Shown here piece by piece: positions 6,780 to 14,440 of a stretch of 18,211 nt of DNA (position 1 is its first letter; the number at the start of each line of letters is the position of its first letter). The notes under the pieces were generated by a model. That model was not told where the DNA came from and ran no database searches. It saw only the letters and a list, made by a program, of their open reading frames with translations. Position numbers and translations under genes: made by a program. The stretch is from assembly GCA_949744025.1 (NCBI GenBank), contig CATJWA010000268.1, positions 1-18,211 on the forward strand, written 5' to 3'. Source of the stretch: an uncultured Eubacteriales bacterium. Its GTDB lineage: Bacteria > Bacillota > Clostridia > Oscillospirales > Oscillospiraceae.

Positions 6780-8471
6780 ATGTTAAGCAGCTTGCATATC
6801 GAAAATATCGCCGTTATAGAGCGTTCGGACATTGACTTCGGCCCTGGGCTGAACGTCCTCACGGGCGAAACCGGCGCAGGAAAATCCATTGTTATAGACT
6901 CCATAAACGCCGTTTTGGGCGCACGCACCAGCCGCGAGCTTGTCCGCTCGGGCGCCGACAAATCCCTTGTCAGCGCGGTGTTCACAGACGCTCGTGCAAG
7001 CTCCTGGTGCGCAGCAAACGAGATAGACGCGGAGGAGGAGACGATAGTCCAGCGCCGTATAAGCTCCGACGGAAAATCCTCCTGCCGCATAAACGGTCTC
7101 CCCGCCGCCGCGCAGCAGCTGCGTGAGCTCGGCGCGCTGCTGCTGGACGTACACGGTCAAAACGACGGACGCCAGCTTCTTGACGAGGCTGAGCACCTGC
7201 GCTATCTTGACCGCTTCGGCGGCCTTGAGGCGGAGCTGACCTGTTTCTCAGAGAAATACGCGCTTTTCTCCGCAACAAAGCGCGAGATGGAGCGCCTGAG
7301 TATGGACGACGTGGAAAAGGAACGTCTGACCGAAAGCCTAACATACCAGATTCAGGAGCTTGAGCGTGCCGAGCTCACCGCTGGCGAGGAGGATGAGCTC
7401 TCCGCCCGGCGTGAGCTCATGGTAAACGCCAATAAGCTTACCGAATCGCTCGACGGCGCGTATTTTGCACTGTACGAGGGGGACAGCAGCGCCATAGGCC
7501 TTGCCGCGGACGCGCGCTCCTTCACTGAGCGTGCCGCGCGCTATTCACCCGAGTTAGAGGAAACCGCAAAGATAATAAGCGATGCCGGCTACATGCTCCA
7601 GGACGCGGCCGAGCGGCTGAGCGACGCGCGCTCGGCTCTGGACTTCTCTCCCGAGGAGTATGACCGCATAGAAACCCGTCTCGCCCTCCTGCGCCGTCTG
7701 ACAAAGAAATACAATACCGACGAGCAGGGATTAATCGACCATCTCGAGCAGTGCCGACAGAGGCTTGACGAGATTGAGTACGCCGGCGACAGGCTCATAC
7801 AGCTTCAAAAGCAGCTCGAGCGCGACAGGCAGTCTGCGCGGCAGGCTGCCGAAGCTCTGCGCTCAGCCCGTCAATCCGCGGCCGAGGCCCTGACAAAACG
7901 TATAACCGACGAGCTTCGTTACCTGAACATGCCCTCCGTGCGCTTTACGGTGGACATACGGCCACTGGAAAATGACGACGGCTTCAACTCCACCGGCGGG
8001 GACGAGGTGCGCTTTCTCATGAGCGCGAATGCCGGCGAAGCGCCGGGACGTATTTCCCGTATTGCCTCCGGCGGCGAGCTTTCACGCATAATGCTGGCTA
8101 TGAAAAGTGTTTTCGCCGAGAAGGACGCCGTGCCAAGTCTGGTGTTTGACGAGATTGACACGGGCGTGTCGGGTGTCGCGGCCCAGCGCGTTGGAGAAAA
8201 GCTCTCTGCGCTGGCCCTTCACAAGCAGGTTATCTGCATCACTCACCTGCCGCAGATAGCGGCGATGGCGGACACCCACTTTGCTATCAGCAAGGCCGAG
8301 CGCGGCGGCAGAACCTATACCGCCGTGACTGAGCTTGACCGCGAGGGCCGTCTGCGTGAGCTTGCCCGTCTCCACGGAGGAGACATCATAACCGAGCTGT
8401 CACTCAGAAGTGCCGACGAGCAGCTCCGCGCCGCCGAGGATTTCAAAAGAGGGCTGGGTACGGGAAAATGA
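6780..8471 (+). CDS. recN: DNA repair protein RecN
   Basis: A 563-residue SMC-like ATPase that gathers broken DNA ends early in double-strand-break repair. The Walker A motif GETGAGKS is at residues 29-36. The lobe motif LLDVHGQNDGRQLL follows, then a central coiled coil. The ABC signature ASGGELS is at 429-435, and Walker B ends in D457-E458 (VFDEIDTGVSG). Length is typical (553 in Escherichia coli). The start at 6780 gives the conserved MLSSLHIENIAVIE terminus; its ribosome binding site is weak (a G-rich stretch). No LexA-type site is visible just upstream, and transcription probably comes from the operon. Confidence 0.97.
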   Translation: MLSSLHIENIAVIERSDIDFGPGLNVLTGETGAGKSIVIDSINAVLGARTSRELVRSGADKSLVSAVFTDARASSWCAANEIDAEEETIVQRRISSDGKSSCRINGLPAAAQQLRELGALLLDVHGQNDGRQLLDEAEHLRYLDRFGGLEAELTCFSEKYALFSATKREMERLSMDDVEKERLTESLTYQIQELERAELTAGEEDELSARRELMVNANKLTESLDGAYFALYEGDSSAIGLAADARSFTERAARYSPELEETAKIISDAGYMLQDAAERLSDARSALDFSPEEYDRIETRLALLRRLTKKYNTDEQGLIDHLEQCRQRLDEIEYAGDRLIQLQKQLERDRQSARQAAEALRSARQSAAEALTKRITDELRYLNMPSVRFTVDIRPLENDDGFNSTGGDEVRFLMSANAGEAPGRISRIASGGELSRIMLAMKSVFAEKDAVPSLVFDEIDTGVSGVAAQRVGEKLSALALHKQVICITHLPQIAAMADTHFAISKAERGGRTYTAVTELDREGRLRELARLHGGDIITELSLRSADEQLRAAEDFKRGLGTGK

Positions 8472-8539
8472 GGTCTATTGTGGCAAAGCCTCCTCTTTTA
8501 CAACACAGCGGCCAACAGATTGCAAGGAGTTTGAGCGCT

Positions 8540-8998
8540 ATGACTAAGATACTATTCGTCTGCCATGGCAACATCTGCCGCAGCCCTATGGCGGAATTTA
8601 TAATGAAAGACCTGGTGCAAAAAGCGGGACTGGAGGATGAGTTTTACATTTCCTCAGCCGCCACCAGCACCGAGGAGCTCGGCAACGGTGTTTACCCTCC
8701 GGTGCGCAGGCTGCTGAGTGCTCAGGGCATCGACTGCTCGGGCAAAACCGCGCGGCAGCTCACACGCGCGGACTATGACCGCTTTGACCTGCTCGTCGGA
8801 ATGGACCGCGCCAACCTGCGAAATATGCGTCGCATCTGCGGGGACGATTCCGAGGGCAAGCTGTGCCTGCTGCTCAGCTTCGCCAACCGTCCAGACGAGG
8901 TTGCCGACCCCTGGTACACTCGTGACTTTGACGCCGCACAGAGCGACATCAGCGAGGGATGCCGTGCCCTTTTAAAACACATTCGTCCTGAGCTTTGA
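8540..8998 (+). CDS. Low-molecular-weight protein-tyrosine phosphatase
   Basis: A 152-residue cysteine phosphatase. The P-loop VCHGNICRS puts the nucleophile at C8 and the phosphate-binding Arg at R14. The general acid is D123 in VADPWY, exactly as in the family. The residue after Asn in the P-loop is Ile, as in tyrosine phosphatases; arginine phosphatases of the YwlE type have Thr there, so phosphotyrosine is the more likely substrate (inference). I chose the ATG at 8540, preceded by AAGGAG at 8524-8529. An upstream ATG at 8468 overlaps recN but would add 24 residues the family does not have. Partner kinase and substrates are not visible in the window. Confidence 0.92.
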   Translation: MTKILFVCHGNICRSPMAEFIMKDLVQKAGLEDEFYISSAATSTEELGNGVYPPVRRLLSAQGIDCSGKTARQLTRADYDRFDLLVGMDRANLRNMRRICGDDSEGKLCLLLSFANRPDEVADPWYTRDFDAAQSDISEGCRALLKHIRPEL

Positions 8999-9081
8999 CC
9001 GTCGGATAAAGCTGAAACTTGCGGGGAGCCCTGCAAATTATAAAAACGCGGCTTCCTCACCGAAAGGATTTCAACTTATTT

Positions 9082-10428
9082 ATGGAAAAAAATCTGACAA
9101 GCGGCAGCGTATTCAAAACCATACTGAAATTTTCCATACCGTTTTTTATCTCATATTTTTTACAGACGCTGTACGGCATGGCCGACTTATTTATTATAGG
9201 CCGGTTCAACGGCACGGACAGCACAACGGCCGTTTCCATAGGCAGCCAGGTTATGCACATGATTACCATGATGCTTGTCGGCCTGTCCATGGGCTCTACT
9301 GTGCTCATCGCCAAAGCGGTCGGCAAGGGCAGCGCGAGGGAGCTCTCCTCCGCTGTCGGCAGCACGGTTACACTTTTCGCGGCGCTGTCACTATCTGTCA
9401 TGGTCTGCGCTCTTTTGCTGCTCCGGACCATTCTCTCCCTCCTGTCCACACCGGACGAGGCTGTTGCAGGCACAAGCGCATATCTCACCATCTGTTTTTC
9501 CGGAATCCCGTTCATTACGGCCTATAACGTCATCAGCTCCGTTTTTCGCGGTATGGGTGATTCCAAGAGCCCCATGTACTTTGTCGCCATTGCCTGCGCG
9601 GCTAATATTCTGCTTGACTATCTTTTCATCGGCGCTCTGAAAATGGGCCCCGCGGGGGCCGCGCTGGGAACTACGCTTTCACAGGCCGTCAGCGTCGCCA
9701 TCGCGCTTACCGTCATACTGCGCAGCCGTACCGGTCCGCGTCTTACCCGCTCGGATTTCCGCGCGCAGAAGCAGGTCATCGCCGAACTCCTTAAAATAGG
9801 CGTGCCCGTGGCGCTTCAGGAGGGCTTCATCCAGTTTTCCTTTCTTGTGATAGCGGCCATAGTGAATATCCGCGGACTGAATGACGCGGCCGCGGTCGGT
9901 ATTGTGGAAAAGGTCATGGGAGTTCTGTTTCTTATGCCGTCGGCAATGCTGTCCGCAGTCTCCGCGCTCTCGGCTCAGAACATCGGCGCGGGCAAGCCCG
10001 AGCGGGCGCGCCTGACCCTGTGGTACGCCATTCTGCTTGCCTCAGGCTTTGGCCTTCTCGCCGTTGCAGCAATGATGCTGTGGGCTGAGCCGGTGGTCAG
10101 CCTGTTTTCAAAAAGCCCGGATGTCATCCGCCTCGGCGGTCAGTATATGCGAGGCTACGTTTTTGACTGCATACTTGCCGGCATCCAGTTCTGCTTCAAC
10201 GGCTATTTCTGTGCCTGCGGCCTGTCGAGCATGTCCTTCCTGAACAACTTTATCGGGACCCTGAGCGCGCGGCTGCCTGTGGCATATCTCGCCTCGGTCC
10301 ACTTCCCCGACACGCTGTTCCCCATGGGTCTGGCAACGACCTCCGGCTCCGCAGTCTCGCTTGTTATTTGCGTCATTGTGTTCGTCTGGCTGCGGAGGCG
10401 GGAAAAACGGCTGGAAACAACAGGATAA
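9082..10428 (+). CDS. MATE family multidrug or metabolite efflux transporter
   Basis: A 448-residue hydrophobic protein with about twelve membrane segments arranged as two similar halves. The first half starts KTILKFSIPFFISYFLQTLYGMADLFIIGRF, the second near residue 235 with a matching VPVALQEGFIQFSFLV. The pattern is that of the clostridial MATE/NorM-DinF type, which exports cationic compounds in exchange for Na+ or H+ across the cytoplasmic membrane. The ATG at 9082 follows GAAAGGA by about 13 bases; a TTG at 9019 would add an unlikely polar leader. The gap to the phosphatase is 83 bases, and the gene may be transcribed with it. The substrate cannot be told from sequence. A strong terminator follows. 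Confidence 0.9.
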   Translation: MEKNLTSGSVFKTILKFSIPFFISYFLQTLYGMADLFIIGRFNGTDSTTAVSIGSQVMHMITMMLVGLSMGSTVLIAKAVGKGSARELSSAVGSTVTLFAALSLSVMVCALLLLRTILSLLSTPDEAVAGTSAYLTICFSGIPFITAYNVISSVFRGMGDSKSPMYFVAIACAANILLDYLFIGALKMGPAGAALGTTLSQAVSVAIALTVILRSRTGPRLTRSDFRAQKQVIAELLKIGVPVALQEGFIQFSFLVIAAIVNIRGLNDAAAVGIVEKVMGVLFLMPSAMLSAVSALSAQNIGAGKPERARLTLWYAILLASGFGLLAVAAMMLWAEPVVSLFSKSPDVIRLGGQYMRGYVFDCILAGIQFCFNGYFCACGLSSMSFLNNFIGTLSARLPVAYLASVHFPDTLFPMGLATTSGSAVSLVICVIVFVWLRRREKRLETTG

Positions 10429-10451
10429 GCAGAGGCAAGGGTTCCTCATTG

Positions 10452-10503
10452 CGCAAGGATGATCCCCCGACACCGGCAGCGTCCGGTGTTGGGGGATCTT
10501 GCG
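10452..10503. terminator. Strong bidirectional terminator between convergent genes
   Basis: A 16-bp stem pairs 10461-10476 with 10483-10498 (one G-T pair) around a 6-base loop. It is extended by CGCAA (10452-10456) pairing with TTGCG (10499-10503) after a 4-base bulge. The structure ends directly at the permease stop codon (10504) and lies 23 bases past the MATE stop, so it serves both strands. T-runs are weak on both sides, but the stem is very stable. Confidence 0.85.
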
Positions 10504-11271
10504 TTATTTCAGAAGATTTACGGTTAGGATCGCCGCACCGAGGACGAACAATATCACGCCCACCATCCGGTTGAGGAGCTTCGGCTCGGCCCTGTTGGCA
10601 AAGCGCGCGGCAAGCAGGGCAAAGGCAAGAGTAAAAGCCACGCACAAGATCAGGTATTTTATATCCGGCATTCCGCCTATCATGAAATGGCTCACCGAGC
10701 CGGTCAGCGCAGTGAAGGCCATGATAAACACGCTTGTGCCCACCGCGGTCTTCAGCTCGTAGCCCATAACGGACGTGAGCAGGAGCAGCATCATCATTCC
10801 GCCTCCCGCGCCCACAAAGCCGCAGATAAAGCCCACGGCGGCTCCGCACAGCACAGACTGGAGGATCCTCTTTTTCCGGCTGACCCCTGCCATGGCCTCG
10901 CGCGTCGCGGTAACAGGGCGCAGAATAAACTTTATTCCCAGCAGCATGGTCATCGCCGTGCTGAAGCTTCCCATAACCGTATGCGGCACCAGACTGGATA
11001 CATAGCTTCCAACGACCGTGAATGCCAGCACGCACAGCATCATCACAAGGCCGTTTCTGATATCCAGATTACCGATGCGGCGGTAAGTCTCCGCGCTTGC
11101 CGCGCTTGCAAGCACATCGCTCGCCAGCGCAATTCCTACAGCCGTGTAGGGTTCAACATTCAGAAAGGTTATGAGCATCGGCGAGATGACCGCCGCCGCG
11201 CTCATTCCCGCAAAGCCCGTGCCCAGACCCGCTCCGAGTCCCGCCAGCAGACATATGACCACCTCAAGCAT
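10504..11271 (-). CDS. TauE/SafE family (sulfite exporter-like) membrane permease
   Basis: A 255-residue integral membrane protein with about seven or eight hydrophobic segments. The two internal repeats of the family can be seen: GLGTGFAGMSAAAVISP near the N-terminus and GFVGAGGGMMMLLL in the middle. A short basic loop (about residues 121-135, rich in Arg and Lys) joins the halves. Members export sulfite or sulfonates or move other small organic anions; the substrate here is unknown, and no sulfur gene lies nearby. The ATG at 11271 follows GGAGA. A consensus promoter lies 65-93 bases upstream, so it is probably transcribed separately from the YolD-like gene before it. Confidence 0.87.
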   Translation of the reverse strand: MLEVVICLLAGLGAGLGTGFAGMSAAAVISPMLITFLNVEPYTAVGIALASDVLASAASAETYRRIGNLDIRNGLVMMLCVLAFTVVGSYVSSLVPHTVMGSFSTAMTMLLGIKFILRPVTATREAMAGVSRKKRILQSVLCGAAVGFICGFVGAGGGMMMLLLLTSVMGYELKTAVGTSVFIMAFTALTGSVSHFMIGGMPDIKYLILCVAFTLAFALLAARFANRAEPKLLNRMVGVILFVLGAAILTVNLLK

Positions 11272-11335
11272 TTGCCGTTCTCTCCGTTTCCGAGCCGCGC
11301 GGCAAATTCGCTAACACCGTTTGGCTTTTTGAGCA

Positions 11336-11364
11336 ATACTACCGCTATTTTCCATTCCTGTCAA
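11336..11364 (-). promoter_or_regulatory. Consensus promoter for the TauE/SafE permease gene
   Basis: On the minus strand TTGACA (11364-11359) and TAGTAT (11341-11336) are separated by exactly 17 bases, a near-perfect sigma-A promoter. The -35 box overlaps the TGA stop codon of the YolD-like gene (11363-11361). The transcript would begin about 60 bases before the permease ATG. Confidence 0.75.
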
Positions 11365-11801
11365 TTTTCTTCACAGAAAGTTTTCAATTCCGGCGCATAT
11401 TCGCCATCTATGCTCAATATTTCTCCCAAGGCTATGCTCTCGCCTCCGCTCAAAATAAGCAGACCGCGCACCGTGTCCACTCGCCTTACCCGTCCGCTGA
11501 CTGTGACATACCGGCCCCCGGGCTTCTTTTCATCGGGCACAAAATATGTCACGGCCACCTCCGTCTCCGGAGACTCGACGGCGCGGCGCAGCGCCTCATT
11601 CACCGATGAGAGCGCGTCCTCACCCAGCTCTATTTTCTCCTGCGTAAGACGAGCGCTCTCACGCACGGCGTCCTCATAGCCGCTGAGCGCTGCGAATGGT
11701 GAAAACTGTGCCGCACGCTCGCGCATGGCCATAGGCGCACGTGTCTCCGAAACATGATGCGGCAGGTCGATTATGTCCTCATATGGGCTTTTACCGCTCA
11801 C
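11361..11801 (-). CDS. YolD-like family protein
   Basis: A 146-residue protein with the family hallmarks: YEDIIDLPHHVSETRAPMAM, then RAAQFSPFAALSGYEDAVRE, a short helical middle, and a beta-rich C-terminal part beginning VAVTYFVPDEKK. YolD-like proteins are encoded next to Y-family polymerases in many Bacillota and their phages, and have been suggested to play a role like UmuD; the biochemical role is not settled. The start is a GTG with a perfect AAGGAGG 7 bases upstream. It lies 23 bases after the hydrolase stop, so the two genes are almost certainly cotranscribed. A Y-family polymerase is two genes upstream, which fits the known association, although a hydrolase and a palindrome lie between. 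Confidence 0.88.
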   Translation of the reverse strand: MSGKSPYEDIIDLPHHVSETRAPMAMRERAAQFSPFAALSGYEDAVRESARLTQEKIELGEDALSSVNEALRRAVESPETEVAVTYFVPDEKKPGGRYVTVSGRVRRVDTVRGLLILSGGESIALGEILSIDGEYAPELKTFCEEN

Positions 11802-11824
11802 GTCCGCGCCTCCTTCCCCTTCGG

Positions 11825-12649
11825 CTACGGGGCGAAATAATGCTCCACGGCATAGGCATAGCGCCGTTCAAACTCCTCCTTTGCCCTGCGCGCATCGTTC
11901 GTAAACGGCTGCAAAAGGTCAAAGGCGTGAAACCGTCCCGGGTAGACGTCCACGTTCGCATCAACCCCCGCTCCGCGCAGCTTCTCCACGAATTCAAGCG
12001 TTTCGCAGTAAAACGGTTCTGCGTCTCCTACAAATGTGTAGCACGGCGGCAGTCCCGAAAAATCCGTCTGCCTTGCCGGCGCGGCGTAGCAGGGCACCTC
12101 CCCGCCGTACAGTTCGCCGAGATACTCCCGCCACGCTCGCCGGTTTCTGCGCGTATTCCAGCCTGGGGCATGGTTGTCTCGAGACGAGGGCGTATCGCGG
12201 TCGTCCAGCATGGGATACAACGGCATCTGAAATGCAACGGCAATCTCCCCCCTGTCGCGCGCCAGCATACACACCGCCGCGGTAAGTCCTCCGCCGGCAC
12301 TCTCGCCTCCTACCATAAGCTGCGAAGGGTTTATGTTCAGCTCGGCTGCGCAGTCCCTCAGATAGGTCAGCGCAGCATAGCAGTCCTCCAGCGCGGCCGG
12401 ATATGGATGTCTCGGCGCCAGACGGTATTCCGGTGATACGACAACCGCTCCAAATTTTTTCACCAGCGTAATCGCCCGCGTGAAGTAGGCCATCTCCGCC
12501 ATTCCGGTGACATATCCGCCCCCGTGTATCCAAAGCACGCCCGTTCGCCCCCGAGCCGGCGGTGTTCCCTCCGGCCGGAATATCAGCAGACCTGAATTCC
12601 CTCCTCCCGAGGGAATTTTTATCTTTTCCGTAGTGTAAGCTCTCTCCAT
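11825..12649 (-). CDS. Alpha/beta hydrolase of the HSL-type esterase family
   Basis: A 274-residue enzyme. HGGG at residues 42-45 supplies the oxyanion hole, and GESAG at 115-119 holds the nucleophile Ser117. The C-terminal GRFHAF gives the catalytic His241. The acid expected about 30 residues before that His falls in VGDAEPF (D209 or E211), where most relatives have Asp in the E211 position, so a Glu acid is possible. Such enzymes hydrolyse short acyl esters; the natural substrate is unknown, and there is no signal peptide. The ATG at 12649 follows GGAGA. A TTG at 12670 would add seven residues with no better site. It sits between the polymerase and the YolD-like gene, an unusual place. Confidence 0.88.
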   Translation of the reverse strand: MERAYTTEKIKIPSGGGNSGLLIFRPEGTPPARGRTGVLWIHGGGYVTGMAEMAYFTRAITLVKKFGAVVVSPEYRLAPRHPYPAALEDCYAALTYLRDCAAELNINPSQLMVGGESAGGGLTAAVCMLARDRGEIAVAFQMPLYPMLDDRDTPSSRDNHAPGWNTRRNRRAWREYLGELYGGEVPCYAAPARQTDFSGLPPCYTFVGDAEPFYCETLEFVEKLRGAGVDANVDVYPGRFHAFDLLQPFTNDARRAKEEFERRYAYAVEHYFAP

Positions 12650-12684
12650 AGCTCTCCGCCCCTGCTTCAAAAATCACACCGCCA

Positions 12685-12852
12685 CTAAGAGCTTACCCCA
12701 AAATTAATCGCGCACATCTTGCTTGCATATTTCCCGCTGTGCCGCGTTGATTTGACTTGAAAGGCACAAAGCCTTCCTGCGTCAAATCGTCTTGCACAGA
12801 AAAAAATCTGCTGCGCAAGCTGCATACGATTAATTTCGGGATAAGCTCTAAG
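12685..12852. repeat. 168-bp imperfect palindrome (MITE-like element or structured RNA)
   Basis: The outer arms 12685-12710 and 12827-12852 are inverted copies matching at 23 of 26 positions. The pairing continues inward with ATTTCCC/A-run (12729-12735 with 12800-12807), CTGTGC/GCACAG (12737-12742 with 12794-12799) and GATTTGAC/GTCAAATC (12749-12756 with 12781-12788). A central AAGGC-ACAAA-GCCTT (12761-12775) closes the structure. The whole element folds into one long hairpin with no coding capacity. It begins at the base right after the polymerase stop codon and ends 35 bases before the hydrolase ATG. No convincing target-site duplication is visible. Confidence 0.75.
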
Positions 12853-14382
12853 CTACGCCTTGTGCCCGCCTATCTTCCCGTTGCGCTCTCTTGCCGTAGC
12901 ACCCTCGACAAAATTCGTACCCTTGAGTATCGCGTTTTTACCGAATTTATTCTTCACCCCAAGTATTGCCTGCTGTAGCCGGCGCTCCCGCTCAAGTATT
13001 TCCCTCTGCGCCTCGCGCTCAGCGCGGCGTGCGTCGTAGTCGGTAAACAGGTCAAGCTGTTCCGTCTCGTCCTCCGGCTGTTCCTGCGCCGAGGCCTCAT
13101 CCACAACTCCCTCTGCGGTCAGATACAGCCTGCGAATAAGCAGATGCCTGTCCGCTATGCGCTCAAAAAGACGGGTTACCGCATTGGAAATAAGGCGCGT
13201 GGAGGCCGTAAAAAGCTCCAAATCCTCCGTACCGTGCGCGTGCTTCGGCACCGCGCGTCCGTAGCGGTCAAGCTTGACCTCGCCATCATACTTTTCCCTG
13301 CGCTCGGGGTCCTTCAGGTTGTCCACGTCATAGCCCACGGTCAATGATATCAGTCTCGTCGCAAGGCGCTTTTCCGCCAGCTCAAGCGAGAGCTGCTCGG
13401 CCATCTCCCAAGCCACGAGCCGCGCCTTTTCAAACGTATAGGGGCAGGGAAGCACCTGCCCCGCGCCGATGCTGCTCGAATCCGGCCGGTATGCCTTCAC
13501 GTCCGCTATGGTGCACGGCTCCCAGCCCCAGGCGTGGTCAATAAGCAGCTCGGCGTTGACCCCGAACAGACGATAGAGCAGCGCCTCGTTGTGATAGTCT
13601 CCCGCACCGCCCAGCGAGCAGCGCGCGATGTCCCCCATGGTCAGCAGGCCGTTCGCCTCCAGCTTTTTTGCGTATCCGCGTCCAATGCGCCAGAAATCCG
13701 TCAGAGGCCTGTGGGTCCACAGGTTGCGGCGGTAGCTCAGCTCGTCGAGCTCGGCAATGCGCACACCGTTTTCGTCCGGCGGCACATTCTTGGCCCATAT
13801 GTCCATAGCCACCTTGCACAGGTAAAGGTTTGTCCCTATCCCCGCCGCGGCTGTTATGCCTGTTGTCCGCAGCACGTCGGAAATTATCTCCATGGCCAGC
13901 TCCCGGGCGCTCTGCCCCCTGGCAGGCAGATAGCTCGTTGCGTCGATGAACACCTCGTCTATCGAGTAGACGTGAATATCCTCGGGAGCAGCGTATTTCA
14001 GGTAAATCTTATAAATTTCAGTGCTGAATTTCATGTAATGCGCCATGCGCGGCGGCGCAATAATATAGTCCAGCGCCATTGAGGGGTCCGCCTTAAGCTC
14101 GACGTCATCGCAGGATGACCCGCGCATTTTGTGCTCCGGAGCGAGTCGAAGGCGCTCGGCGTTAATCCGCTCCACCGCCTGAACTACCTCGAAAAGCCGA
14201 GCCCTGCCTGAAATTCCGTAAGCCTTAAGCGGCGGGGAAACGGCCAAGCATATCGTCTTTTCCGTGCGCGAGGAGTCGGCAACCACAAGGTTGGTGCGCA
14301 TAGGGTCCAGTCCACGCTCGACGCACTCGACCGAGGCGTAAAACGATTTTAAGTCTATGGCAATGTAGTGTCTGTTCTCCAC
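12853..14382 (-). CDS. Y-family translesion DNA polymerase (UmuC/DinB-like, YolD-associated type)
   Basis: A 509-residue error-prone polymerase that copies past damaged bases. The metal ligands are D10 in AIDLKSFYASVE and D142-E143 in YSIDEVFID. Y15 is at the ribonucleotide-excluding steric-gate position. Compared with DinB there is an insertion of roughly 40-50 residues between about 60 and 110 (through MRGSSCDDVELK), shared, as I recall, by the YolD-associated group. The helix-hairpin-helix region and little finger follow. QLDLF at 442-446 matches the beta sliding-clamp-binding consensus. After it comes a charged coiled-coil stretch (about 450-475) and a basic tail. The GTG start at 14382 is preceded by GGGGAGG. 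The TAG stop abuts a long palindrome. Confidence 0.93.
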   Translation of the reverse strand: MENRHYIAIDLKSFYASVECVERGLDPMRTNLVVADSSRTEKTICLAVSPPLKAYGISGRARLFEVVQAVERINAERLRLAPEHKMRGSSCDDVELKADPSMALDYIIAPPRMAHYMKFSTEIYKIYLKYAAPEDIHVYSIDEVFIDATSYLPARGQSARELAMEIISDVLRTTGITAAAGIGTNLYLCKVAMDIWAKNVPPDENGVRIAELDELSYRRNLWTHRPLTDFWRIGRGYAKKLEANGLLTMGDIARCSLGGAGDYHNEALLYRLFGVNAELLIDHAWGWEPCTIADVKAYRPDSSSIGAGQVLPCPYTFEKARLVAWEMAEQLSLELAEKRLATRLISLTVGYDVDNLKDPERREKYDGEVKLDRYGRAVPKHAHGTEDLELFTASTRLISNAVTRLFERIADRHLLIRRLYLTAEGVVDEASAQEQPEDETEQLDLFTDYDARRAEREAQREILERERRLQQAILGVKNKFGKNAILKGTNFVEGATARERNGKIGGHKA

Positions 14383-14401
14383 AAGCGCACCTCCCCGACG
14401 G

Positions 14402-14440
14402 TAAAAATAATAGGGTACAGCATAAGCTGTACCCTATTAT
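14402..14440 (-). terminator. Perfect 15-bp hairpin with T-run after the AraC-family gene
   Basis: Bases 14407-14421 pair without mismatch with 14426-14440 around a 4-base loop. On the minus strand the stem is followed by TTTTTA. It lies 23 bases past the AraC stop, a textbook intrinsic terminator for that gene. The same palindrome overlaps the promoter proposed for the polymerase gene, so it might also act as an operator. Confidence 0.8.

Noticed and set aside
6775..6787. LexA-like box overlapping the recN start (GAAC and GTT)
   Set aside because: The half-sites are 3 instead of 4 bases apart and the right half lacks the final C; chance match.
8468..8539. Upstream ATG for the phosphatase, giving an ATGA overlap with recN
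   Set aside because: It would add 24 residues not found in the family, while the ATG at 8540 has a proper AAGGAG site.
9019..9044. Promoter for the MATE gene (TTGCGG with TATAAA)
   Set aside because: The spacer is only 14 bases and the -35 box is poor.
9021..9060. Possible attenuator hairpin (GGGGAGCC with GGCTTCCT) before the MATE gene
   Set aside because: The 8-bp pairing needs two G-T pairs, the loop is 19 bases and there is no T-run; not strong enough to call.
10687..11679. Long open frame on the + strand opposite the permease and YolD-like genes
   Set aside because: It is a shadow of two well-supported minus-strand genes; its His/Arg/Ser-rich translation matches no fold.
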